From NCBI GenBank assembly GCA_027919835.1, contig JANVFP010000010.1:1423340-1487339 (forward strand): DNA of 64,000 bases. The letters run 5' to 3'. The notes beneath the pieces were generated by a model. The model did not search any database. It was not told the DNA's origin and worked only from the letters and a program-made list of their open reading frames with translations. This DNA comes from Lentinula raphanica (Eukaryota; Basidiomycota; Agaricomycetes; Agaricales; Omphalotaceae). Shown piece after piece: positions 12,264-22,250 of this stretch. Position 1 is the stretch's first letter. The number at the start of each line of letters is the position of its first letter. The position numbers and the translations under genes are program-made.

Positions 12264-15048
12264 ATGTCGTCTTCGAAGGGTTCCACCTCCCAACGCCCTC
12301 GTCCCAAAGCCATTCCTTCATCTTCTGCTTTTCCTGAGCCGCCTCCTCACAAGAAGTTGTCCGTTCGCCCAGTTGACACGCTCAATGTGGACCTTGTGCA
12401 CCGGGTTGCTTTTCACTCTACCCTCCGTGAACTAGATAGGACGCCCGACGACCCCAACGCTTTGTTCCTTCCGGCTTCGGCCGAGGAATGTTCAGTGTTG
12501 GTTAACCGCTTCCGGCAATACCCCAACACCGCTAGCCCTGCTTTCAGCCTTCGAAGGTATACCCACCCCGAGGAAGTCATCTTCCGGGAGTTGACTGAAC
12601 AGGATACGAGTGGCATCCGTCCAGATTCCTTCTACCCTACCCAGTTAACCCAATTCTGCAAAACCTTCTCGACTGGCTCTCCCTCTTCTGCCGAAGGCTA
12701 TCAGCTGTATCAAGCCATGGCTTTCCTCCAGCGACGGTTAGCTCGCATTATTCGCGGCCACCTTGCTAAAACCGAAATCCACCGACGTCTAATCGATCTG
12801 ACTGATCTTCCCAATTTCTCAGCGAGCCTGGTACGTTGGTCAATCCTCCAGTCTTTATTGTTTTTGTCGCCGCTGACTCGCATGAAGGAGTATTACCAGC
12901 TTTTCTGGCACGGTCATAGCAACTGTCCTCTTGCCGCGGTGGTTCTCGTGCTTCTCCTCTGCGAATTCTGTGAGGAACACCTGTCCGCCGATGAATACGC
13001 CGAACGGATTTACAACCCCAAAGTCCGCGATGGGCCTGGGATGAGCATCAAGACACGAGAGCGATTGTTGGTACGTCCCCCCTCGCCAGCTTCGTATCCA
13101 CCTCCTCCTCATGAACTCTCTTCTAATTCGCAGGAGGACATTCCCGATAGTTACGCTATCGAGGACCTGGCGGTACCCCTTCCCTTGGATCCTTCGACTC
13201 GCGAGGGACAGTTGATCTTGACGGTTGCCAGCAAAGGGTCCCGTGTCGACCAGATTTTACACCCGTCTACACGGAAGGCCTTGCTACCGGACACCGGACC
13301 CCGCTTTCCTGCCTAAAGCAGTTTCTAAGCCGGTGGCTCCTTCTGTTTCCAAGCCCCGTCTTCGCCCCCCGTCTCCCGATTTCGACGAACTTCTCTTGGA
13401 GGACGTCGCGCCGATTTCCCCAGCCAAACCTCAACGGGTCTTGAAGAGGCCGGCGAAGTTTCCTGTCTCCTCGTCTGTGGCTGACGGAGACACGGAAGAC
13501 GACCCCGTACCGACTGATGTCTTCAAAAGCCCTGCTGTCCCCGATGTACTAGTGGTTCGTCAGAGCATTGCTCGGGCGGCCAAAACCAAGCCCAAACTAC
13601 CGGATGAGGTCCTCCACCCTCCTGCCTCTGCTGGATCTACTAAGCGCCCCCGGTCTCCTGCTTTCGCTAATCCTGACCCTCTGCTCCCGGAGCCTGTCCC
13701 CAAACGACGACGAGCCCAGAAGACTACTGGGAAATCGCGAGGCGGATCTGTGGTGCCCCCTCCCGAGGATCCTTCGTCCTTGCCAGATGAGGGACCTCTC
13801 TGCATCCAGGAGGGGGAACCTGATTATTTTCACGGCGACGACATAGACGTTTCCGCTCACCCACTCTTCCTCACTAATCCTCACTTCAAGGTTAAAACCC
13901 CCTTTTCTCAGCTAGTTGCTAAGGCTATGGAGACCAATAAACGCGGCTCGAAGCTTCCCTTCCTTCGTCCACCAAAGTGGCATCTTTCTGACGAGATGAG
14001 AGGCTTCGGAGCTTTTGCCACCATTGGCGACACGACGTTTTCTTTGCAAGGATTAAGCCATTTCGGCTACGCCAGTTCTCGCTATCTGTGGACTGCTAAC
14101 AACCGTACTCTTCCTTCCCCCGAATCTCTCTATTCTACCAACAACTGTCTGACCTGCATCAGCCGCGGAGAGGTGTGTGAGAGCAGTGAGAAGCCCAGCG
14201 GGGCCTGTCATCAGTGTAACGGCACCCATCGGTCGTGCCCCAGCTGCTTGTCTCTGGAGGATCATCGGGATCGCTTTCAAGCACTTCACAATCATGTGCA
14301 GGGCTATCCTGACGGTACGTAGTTCGTCCTTCCGTTCTCCGTCTTATCCTTACACACTTCCACAGGTTATGCCGCCTCTCTTGACCAGTATGCCTCGGCG
14401 TTGGACCACATCACTAAGCTCCAGGCCGCCTTTGCTCCTTTATTCCAAGATGCGCAACAGGCCCTGCTCCAAAGCATGCGGACCGTCCGAGACACCGGTT
14501 TCGACTTCAATGTCGTACTCTCGCAATGGGCCATCGATAATCCTCATCTCCCTTTAGATTACGACACCATGACTTGGCTGGCCACCCTTTTCGGCTGGCA
14601 CTCAGCTTGCAACCTTTCCGACCACTTGGCCACGCCCGCGGATCGCGAGAGATTGGAGGAGTTCCTTCGTATCAATCTGCCCAGTCCTGAGGAACTTGAC
14701 ACTACTCAGGCCGCTTCCTCATCCACTCCGTTTCCTTCCGCCGATCCTACTTCTTCTACTGTTCCTGCTTCGCCGGGATCCCCTTGTCAACCTCGTCGTC
14801 GGCCAGCCGCCGCAACACCTAGCAATTTCTTTTCGAAGGACAAGTTTCATACCCCTCCCGCTTCTACTACAGTCGAGGAGGAGATGGAGGTCGACGAAGG
14901 GACGTCTCGGGCCTCCATAGCCCAGGCTTTGGTGACCGAGCACGATGACAGTGACGATGAGGAGGACGTCGATGTGGAGACTGACGACGAGGCGCCCGTT
15001 GAGATTGCCCCACCTGCTTCTTTGAACGCTCCCAAATCTCGCAAGTAG
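12264..15048 (+). pseudogene. B1 opposite-strand gene 1: large Zn2Cys6-like protein of unknown function
   Basis: The start ATG at 12264 (MSSSKGSTSQRP) was preferred over the in-frame ATG at 12204, which lies in pyrimidine-rich leader. A globular N-terminal region is followed by Pro/Lys-rich linkers with likely nuclear signals (PKRRRAQK), then a cysteine cluster CX2CX6CX9CX2CX6C (14146-14237). That spacing is exactly the fungal Zn2Cys6 pattern, but without the usual basic residues. An intron at 14315-14365 joins an acidic C-terminal part that ends at 15048. A second likely in-frame intron is 13074-13136. Between about 13140 and 13316 the frame must shift by one base (run of C near 13303), so this copy is either broken or misassembled. 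Its partner promoter and target sites are discussed in the findings. I do not recognise a named family. Confidence 0.68.
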
Positions 15049-15746
15049 TGTAGCAATGGACTTTTACAATTCCCGGACTTCCGCCTTCATAGATTAGTGA
15101 TCGGACTCTCGTCTTGAGCCAGACTAATTCTACTTCAAAAATTTGTTCATCCTATTGCTGTATCTAGTATTCCTTTTTCTTGGTTTCTAGTAAACTAGTC
15201 CTATCCTCTGTGAATGCCAATGCCCATGTGGGCCTTATCTTGTCTTTTGCCTTGTCTGAACCTTCTTTCAAGCTTCCTAAGTTGAAACTTCAAGACACTT
15301 GAGATATCTCTTAAAATGTCTTCTGAGTTTTCCCTTAAGCCAGCCTCTAAGTTAATGCCTCAAGTTTTCCTTGGCTGTTACCTGATAGAACCCTATAAGT
15401 ATCTCATTGACCTATGTTGTTCTTCTAAGTATCTGCCCTAGACATTCTATGTCCTTTCTGAGTCTTTTGCATTACTTTTCCGCTGTCTTTCCGCCCGAAT
15501 TGATGTCTGATCCGCTAGATCAGACTCATCAAGGTTATTTCTTCGGTTATCAAGTTGGTGGTTGCAGCCTCATATGACATGTTAAATCCATTGGGCTTTT
15601 CAAATTGCAACCTGCGTCGGTTTTAGATCTAAGTCTTTGCGTTGTACGCATGCTTAAGCTGTCAATGAGCACAGGTCTTTTAGATCTCGTAAAATTTTCA
15701 TGAAAATTTCTGAAATTTCGAAAATTCTTGAAACACCGTGTGTCCC
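15049..15746. other. Non-coding spacer between the two opposite-strand genes of B1
   Basis: About 700 bp of T-rich sequence with no open frame of note. It holds a GATC-N5-GATC dyad at 15509-15521 and presumably the 3' untranslated region of gene 1. Confidence 0.55.
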
Positions 15747-15782
15747 CTCCCCCAAACTAAAGCTCAGCAGTCCCCTGCTGAC
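15747..15782 (+). promoter_or_regulatory. Module mark 2: CTCCCCCAAACTAA plus hairpin
   Basis: The sequence CTCCCCCAAACTAA is identical to that beside the 3' LTR. It is followed by TCAGCAG-TCCC-CTGCTGA, a hairpin. It lies about 50 bp before the TATA box of opposite-strand gene 2, so it may act either as a remnant polypurine tract or as a promoter element. Confidence 0.6.
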
Positions 15783-15800
15783 CCGAAGCATTGGAAAAGG

Positions 15801-15808
15801 TATAAAAG
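15801..15808 (+). promoter_or_regulatory. TATA box of B1 opposite-strand gene 2
   Basis: GGTATAAAAGCC stands 47 nt before the ATG at 15848. A GATC-N5-GATC dyad (15814-15826) lies right between the TATA box and the ATG, near the expected transcription start. That placement would suit autoregulation. Confidence 0.7.
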
Positions 15809-15847
15809 CCCTTGATCTAAGAGATCCAACTCCCAACTCAACGAAAA

Positions 15848-17863
15848 ATGGCTCCCAACTTCGAGTACCACAATCTCCCTATCTCGCTTGAAGCTGACTT
15901 TGCCAACTGGTGCGTCGACGCGGAGTACTGGGCTGCTCGTGTTAGCGATGACAAGAGTCTGGCCTGGCAAGGTGCCAAGTACAGTTCCAGCAAGGACAAG
16001 GTCGAGTTCACCACGTCCAACAAAACGATCTTTTTGAACGATGTCCGTTGCGCGTACACTCATCTGGTACGGAAATCGTCTGATCTGCTAGATCTAGCAA
16101 AGTTAACCATTTTCCGTCAGCTCATTCGAGTGTCCCGCGACGCTGCGTGTATGAACAAGGAATATCTGCGGGCGTACGACAATCTCGCGGAGGAATTACT
16201 TTCCGCCGTGAATGCGTACCGCACAATCCGTGACGAGATCCCTAAGCAGTTTCCTAAACTCTCTGAAGAGGGAGGGAAGAATGCCGAGATCGTCAGTTTC
16301 TACATTCAGCTGAACGACCTTCGTCGCAAAAGCTCCGTGAGGACCAAGGCAGACAGGGTTCTCCTGCTGTCAGTACTCGCGGACCTAGTGTTCCACCTGC
16401 TGATCCTGAAGGACCGTCGAAATCCAAGTCGAAAGGCAAGGAAGTTGCGACTGATCCAGCAGATCCAGCAGTTTCCGATGCTGACGCCAAGTTCATGGCG
16501 GAGGTGGTGCGTTTCCGCAACTGTTTACGAAGATTCATTTACTAAGTAAAGGTCCTAGGATGCTGATCTTGCAGAACATGGTCCTTCTCCTCCAAAAGGT
16601 CCTCGAGGCGCACTTGCTAACCATTTACGAGGCCGCGGACTTCCCATGCGAGGCCACTTCCATAGTCCACGCGAGCAACGCTTTGAAATGCAAGAATCAC
16701 TGCGTATGGGTGTGCCTGTTCCGCGGTATGACCCTCCGGTAAGTATGGTACCTTGATATGTTAGATCAGCAGCTAACGGTTTATCCAGCCTCGTCGTGCT
16801 GAACTCGTCATCGATCATATCATTGGTATGGACGAAAGGATCAAGCACGCCAAGGAGGAACGTGAAAAAGGCGAGAAGGGGAAGAAGACCGCGGAAGCGA
16901 CTCCTCCTCCTCCTACCAGGCCCTCTACTCGTTCCAAAAGCAAGAAGAAATCCCCTGACGACGAACCCGCTGCTCTGGCAGATCAGGATGTCTCGGTACA
17001 TGGCTGATCTTGTAGATCAGACAAGTCTATGACTAACCCGTGCCATAGATGGCTGACGAAGTCGAGGATCCTACTCCTGCGAAGGCTAAGACCAAAACCA
17101 AAAAGCGCGACATTGTTGACGACGATGACACTCCGAAGTCTTCCAAGACCAAGAGCAAGCGCAAACGTTCCGAACGCGATGTCGGTCCCGCGGACGGTGA
17201 TGAGACTGAGCGGGCTCTGTCTCCTCAAGCACATAGCACTGTGCACGCTGTAACCGCGATCTCCCAGCCTCGTGCTGTTGGTGAAGATCTGATTAAGAGG
17301 GTGAAGTATTCGTTGGAACTCGCGGATACTAGTGAGTACCACTTCCATTTTCCGCTTTTTCGTACGGACTTCTACGGAAACTCGTTGATCTGCTAGATCA
17401 CGCATTTTCCGTTAGATATTTTTGCTTTGCATAGTCCGGAGTCCTTCCGCAAATCTTCGTGTTACTGATTATTGTCACAGGTACCCCCGACGATACAGAT
17501 CATCAAGATCTTGTGCAACTTCTTCACAACATCGGACTCGCCCACAACCCGGAGGTTGAATTGTACACCGAAGAGCAGTACAATGCTTTCATCAACTTCC
17601 ATACGACCCAACTCTTCGACTGTGTTATGAAAGCTCGTTTCTATGCACACCGTGGGGAGGCTAGTCAACGGATCATCGACAACGCCCGGGCTGCTCGGAA
17701 GGCTGGTGAACCTCTGCCCAAAGACGAGGACACCACCATGACTCCTGCCGACGTTGAAGAGGTGTACGTGTTTTCCGCACCACCGTCGCTGCCACCCGTA
17801 ATTAAAATTGCGCAGACAGACTTAGAGGATCCCGAAATGCAAGGGCCACGCTCCGCACCTTAA
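15848..17863 (+). CDS. B1 opposite-strand gene 2: multi-exon, lysine-rich nuclear-type protein of unknown function
   Basis: Starts MAPNFEYHNLPIS. Clear introns are 16067-16120, one from about 16742 (GTAAGTATGG) to 16789, one from about 16997 to 17048, and one from about 17332 to 17480. Another near 16504-16558 is likely. Each keeps a sensible frame. A frame change near 16250-16400 is not resolved. The N-terminal 200 residues look globular. The middle has RGRGLPMRGH, then KSKGKE, TRSKSKKKS and KTKSKRKRSE basic blocks with Asp runs, typical of nuclear proteins. The C-terminal part (TPDDTDHQDLVQLLHNIG) is globular again and ends at a TAA near 17861. Several introns contain GATC-N5-GATC dyads. 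It faces pol tail to tail. I recognise no domain. Confidence 0.62.
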
Positions 17864-18074
17864 GCAAGTGCTTATCGAGGCTGACCATCTAGATCATCGT
17901 TCATTCTGCCCTGTCGCCTATTTTTATACCTGTACTTTTGTCAAGTCAAGTATCATTGGTAGTTTTTGAGGTAATCCAGTGGCAACTAAATTCCTCGAGT
18001 GATTATTGAGATAGAATAAGTTGAAACATTGCGGAAACTCCCCCAAACTAACTGATCTGTTGGATCAGGCATGT
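17864..18074. other. Convergent spacer with module mark 3
   Basis: Between the stop of opposite-strand gene 2 and the stop of pol lies CTCCCCCAAACTA (18039-18051) followed by CTGATC-N5-GATCAG (18052-18068), which is both hairpin and GATC dyad. This is the third copy of the mark. Confidence 0.6.
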
Positions 18075-21000
18075 TTAGAAAGATTTCCGTCGACCACTTC
18101 GTCGTGGACCATTTGGTAGGGGCGGATTCGCCTCTTCTTCTTGATCTTCGGACTCAGCAGCCTTCAGATCCTCCGGATCAAGCTGTTCAACAGGCGGAAC
18201 CAGTGGTGGTTCAGCGGAATTCGATTGATCATCACCGGAAATGTTTATTCGAGGGACAGTACTGAAAATAAAGTCCTCCACTTCCTCAGGTTCGTCTTCC
18301 TCATCCTGTACCATAGATTCTAACTGCTCGGGCGACAGATCTATCAGATCATGTATATTTTCCGGCAGTTCAATTGGTTCGTAACGAGCATGATGCGGGA
18401 TCACACGGAAAGCACCCACTTTGTCTTTAAGTACAGTGCCATCCATTTCCGCAATGATATATGCGCCTCCTCGGGTCCTCCGGATGACAACCATAGGTCC
18501 ACGATATCGAAGGTACATTTTCCGATCCAAATTCTTCTCGATGGCCGTGTTCCGTACTTGTACTAGGGTTCCCGGTTTGAAATCCCAGTCCTTAATGGTG
18601 TACTTGTACTTTTCCTCGAAAACTCTCGCTTCTCGACGTTTGTTCTTGTCGATCCGTGATTTCATGTTCTCGACGAAGGAACGATGTTTGGAAAGAGCCT
18701 GAGCCCGGAAGCCCAGTAACTCTTCCCGTGATAGTATTCGATTTGGTGGATTGACCAAATATGTAGATTCAACAATATCGAAAGGTAGCAGAGGTTCCGT
18801 ACCGGTAGCTACGAAGTATGGTGAACAGCCTAAACCTCTCCGTGCAGTAATACGATCAGCCCAAAGTATTGGTTTCAAGAAGTAGTACCATTTTGACAGA
18901 TCTCCCGCACACGCTTTCGCAAGTGCTTGTCTCAGATCAAAGTGAGCCCGTTCAATCTTTCCGTTAGCTTGTGAATTGTAAGGCGATATCTGTATTCCAC
19001 GGATCCCGTATTTCTGTTCGAGCCATCTCAACATAAGCTTCATCTGTGGTGCATTGTCCGAGACCACGATTTCCGGACATCCCCATCTACATATGATGTC
19101 TTCAAAGAACCATTCCGCGAGTGATCTCGCATTTTCAACTCTCAGTGCCCTAGCTTCCGACCAACTCGACAATGAATCCCTTCCGTGAACGATATATCTG
19201 CAACCATTACTGGCCGGAGACATAACCATAGTATCGATATGTATCTTTTGGAACAAGGATGGCGTGAAGGTCACCGTTGGAGGGATCCGTACCAAAGACC
19301 TAAGTCGATCTTGGCAGGCTTGACATGTTTTCACATACCACTCCACGTCTTTCTCCAGATCAGGCCACCAAAACCTCTTTTCTAAGAAGTCTTTCGTAGC
19401 ATATGTGCCCTTGTGTCCTAACGCATCATGAGCACTGTGCAATAGATACATTCGTTTTTCCGGTTCAACCACTAAACGCAGTTGATCTGTGGATGGTTTC
19501 CGATGGAACAGTCGACCTTCCGAGTCTATTGAAAAGGACAGTGTTTTCCGGTCCATTTCCGCTCGTTGTCTCTTGTCCAACTTCGCAAATTGCTCAGCAT
19601 TCGGGTCCTTAAGCCATGCTCGGATTTCCGGTAACTGCTGATCTAGACGATTTCCGCCATCCGATCTATGGGATATCGGATATTTGTGATCAGGTCCCCA
19701 CGTAGCATTGTCGGGGATCGCAGTATATTGCAGAAATTGAGAGGTCAAAGGCATTCCCGAGGCCTCTAAACGTTCTTTGAGGAATGCATGCTGGATCTCT
19801 TCCTCCCGGGCAACTTGAAGATCTTCCGCAAACTCATCTTCAATGGTCTCGCAAAAGTATCCTGTCCGGGGATCTATATGATCTTTGAATGATTCAAAGG
19901 GCAATGGATCATCCGCTTCGTCCGCCTTGAAGAACCTAACGTTGTTGGAGTCATCTGCATCTTCTGCTAGATCCTCTTCGGTTTCCTGTCGAGGGGTAGT
20001 CCAACCTCCCGGAGGTCTTCGAGACAAACCATCCGGTCCAAAAGTTGCTCCTTTGACATGGATCAAATCGAAATGGAATTTACGGATATCTTCAATCCAA
20101 CGGTTGATCGTAGCGTTTGGACCACTACTCGGATTTTCAAGCATTCCTTGAATATAGCTAGCATCCGTTTCTACCGTGAGTTTCCGACATCCATAAAGAA
20201 GATAGTGTGTTGCTCGGAGAGCAACCTTCAAACCATAGAGTTCACGCTTAGATTGAGAAAACCGAGCTTCACGTTCATTATACGGGATGGATCCGAAGTA
20301 ATTATAGTAAATCTTCGTCTGATCTACAGGATCAATCTGATAGATGTAAAATCCCATACCCATGTAAGAACTATCCACTGCTAAGTGTGTTTCCCAGTCA
20401 TATACTATGACTCTTAAAGCTGGCGCATTACGGACCCCGTCTTTCAACAGGTCCATGGCTATGACATGCTCATCCTTCCACTCAAACGGAATATTCGCCG
20501 TTAATTTGGTCAAAGGTGAGGCTTTCTTAGCGTAATTGTGAATGAACATCCGGAGCTGACCAACAGTTCCCAGAAAGGCTCGGACCTGTGTCTTAGAAGA
20601 GCACGGAGGCCAAGTCAGAACCGTAGTTGCGATTCTATCTTCCGGTTTCTGTCCTTCGTACGTGCAACGGTGTCCAACCACTACAGTTTCAGCGCAACAC
20701 AGGAATGCTTTAGGTCCCGAGAAGGTTCCGCCGCAATACCGCATCCGCTGAATGATTCGGTTCACATTTTGGAGATGCTCCCAGACAAATCGTCTGATCA
20801 AAGGATTTTCAGGGATAGTTTCGTATCCGCCACCCGGTAATTCATAACGAGTCCCGGGGCCTCTGATAGGAACATCATCGACGTAAGGAATAGTATATTC
20901 CGGAATTTCATCTCGCATCATGTAAGTTACATCGTCATGGAATATCGGAACAGAGTTCGTCCAACCCATAGGCAACTTTACGAGACGGTGTGGTCCGTAC

Positions 21001-22250
21001 GGAGTTTGGAAGGTCATCAGATCTCGCGAACTGACATCGAGTGGTCGTTCATCATAACCCACATAGATATCCAACAAACCACCACAGGCACGACCCGCAA
21101 AATGATGAGCAATATCCGCGGTAGCAGGAGGAATCCCAGAGTGTTGAATGGTTACCTTGTTCAAGGGTTCCAAACTATGTACTAAACGAAGACTCGTTCC
21201 ATCTTTCTTGACCACACAAAACCATTTTGAACGATAGCTCGAGCAAGATGGTTCATAAACTCCAGCATCAATCTTATCCTTGATGATCTTACAAACCTTT
21301 TCGAAGATTCCGGGAGGAATTGGAATATTTCGTTCGACCCAGGGCTCATGAGGTATGACCGGAATTTTCACGGGAGGAAAGAAGTCCTCTCTGAATGTTC
21401 CGCCCTCGGAAGCTTCCCAAGCAAAACCCATTTCCTGCAACTTCATCATATGATGAACTAGCTTCATTTCCTCGTCCGTAAGGAAACCTTCCGCATGGTT
21501 TTTCTCGATGATCTCTTTCCGTTCTTGCGTATACCGAATACCCGGCGTGAATTCCGGAGGATGAGTTGGTAGATCTGGCAGATCAGCCAAAGGATCCCCG
21601 TAAATGTGTCTCCACACACGGAATTCTTCCGGTAGATCAGCCTTGACAGGGCGAACTTTCACCGCTACAGGCTTATATTTTCGAGAACCAAAGACCGAAA
21701 CTGGCTGATCTGGCAAAAACACATCATTATATGCGCATATATGCTGATCGATTGTCTCGTTCTTGAGTTCCCAGAGCTTAACACGATGCATCGCAGCCTC
21801 CAAATCTTGGGTCATTGAAGACAATTCCGCATCTTTTGTTTGATCTACTTGATCTGGTAGATCTTCCGTGTTATCATATGGACGAGTTAACCCGTGTAAG
21901 TCTTTCCACCTAACATCCTTTGTCATGGACTGGTAAAAGGTCTCTTTCAGGTCCTCAACGGTCGGATCAGCTCTAAATCCTTCCTTCCATGGGTTGATCA
22001 CACGATTTTGTTGATGATCTACACCTTTGTTCAGGTATAGTGATATGGTTTCGGCAATTCCGGGGTGGGACTTCTCGATCGTTGGCAGACAGCATTGTAC
22101 ATACACGTCCGCTAATTCTTCATCTGAGAAGGTACCTCGTTTCACCTGATTCGACTCTATAACCACTTCCTCCGCTTGAGCATCCCAGTACCCACTAAGA
22201 GCGATTTCTACCTCTCCCTGGTCGCTACTCAGATCCCAGAGGTTATTCAA
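18075..22250 (-). CDS. B1 pol: reverse transcriptase, RNase H, integrase (intact frame)
   Basis: The frame is open for 1391 codons and has no ATG start; it begins with TTG directly after a slippery AAATTTT, so it is probably made by -1 frameshifting from gag-pro. About residues 1-280 form an N-terminal region rich in Asp, then RT with SLRLVHSLEPLNK, LPMGWTNSVPIF and YVDD (456-459). RNase H follows (LAVDSSYMGMGFY). The integrase (roughly 940-1180) has an HHCC zinc site (HDALGHKGTYATK, CQAC) and catalytic D, D, E in HIDTMVM, VSDNAPQ and GKIERAH. No chromodomain is seen; the C-terminus is RRSGRRKSF. The family is a Gypsy lineage distinct from Gypsy-A. Dipeptide repeats such as DLPDLP and DQVDQT are encoded by GATC-N5-GATC dyads. 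Confidence 0.92.
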   Translation of the reverse strand: MNNLWDLSSDQGEVEIALSGYWDAQAEEVVIESNQVKRGTFSDEELADVYVQCCLPTIEKSHPGIAETISLYLNKGVDHQQNRVINPWKEGFRADPTVEDLKETFYQSMTKDVRWKDLHGLTRPYDNTEDLPDQVDQTKDAELSSMTQDLEAAMHRVKLWELKNETIDQHICAYNDVFLPDQPVSVFGSRKYKPVAVKVRPVKADLPEEFRVWRHIYGDPLADLPDLPTHPPEFTPGIRYTQERKEIIEKNHAEGFLTDEEMKLVHHMMKLQEMGFAWEASEGGTFREDFFPPVKIPVIPHEPWVERNIPIPPGIFEKVCKIIKDKIDAGVYEPSCSSYRSKWFCVVKKDGTSLRLVHSLEPLNKVTIQHSGIPPATADIAHHFAGRACGGLLDIYVGYDERPLDVSSRDLMTFQTPYGPHRLVKLPMGWTNSVPIFHDDVTYMMRDEIPEYTIPYVDDVPIRGPGTRYELPGGGYETIPENPLIRRFVWEHLQNVNRIIQRMRYCGGTFSGPKAFLCCAETVVVGHRCTYEGQKPEDRIATTVLTWPPCSSKTQVRAFLGTVGQLRMFIHNYAKKASPLTKLTANIPFEWKDEHVIAMDLLKDGVRNAPALRVIVYDWETHLAVDSSYMGMGFYIYQIDPVDQTKIYYNYFGSIPYNEREARFSQSKRELYGLKVALRATHYLLYGCRKLTVETDASYIQGMLENPSSGPNATINRWIEDIRKFHFDLIHVKGATFGPDGLSRRPPGGWTTPRQETEEDLAEDADDSNNVRFFKADEADDPLPFESFKDHIDPRTGYFCETIEDEFAEDLQVAREEEIQHAFLKERLEASGMPLTSQFLQYTAIPDNATWGPDHKYPISHRSDGGNRLDQQLPEIRAWLKDPNAEQFAKLDKRQRAEMDRKTLSFSIDSEGRLFHRKPSTDQLRLVVEPEKRMYLLHSAHDALGHKGTYATKDFLEKRFWWPDLEKDVEWYVKTCQACQDRLRSLVRIPPTVTFTPSLFQKIHIDTMVMSPASNGCRYIVHGRDSLSSWSEARALRVENARSLAEWFFEDIICRWGCPEIVVSDNAPQMKLMLRWLEQKYGIRGIQISPYNSQANGKIERAHFDLRQALAKACAGDLSKWYYFLKPILWADRITARRGLGCSPYFVATGTEPLLPFDIVESTYLVNPPNRILSREELLGFRAQALSKHRSFVENMKSRIDKNKRREARVFEEKYKYTIKDWDFKPGTLVQVRNTAIEKNLDRKMYLRYRGPMVVIRRTRGGAYIIAEMDGTVLKDKVGAFRVIPHHARYEPIELPENIHDLIDLSPEQLESMVQDEEDEPEEVEDFIFSTVPRINISGDDQSNSAEPPLVPPVEQLDPEDLKAAESEDQEEEANPPLPNGPRRSGRRKSF

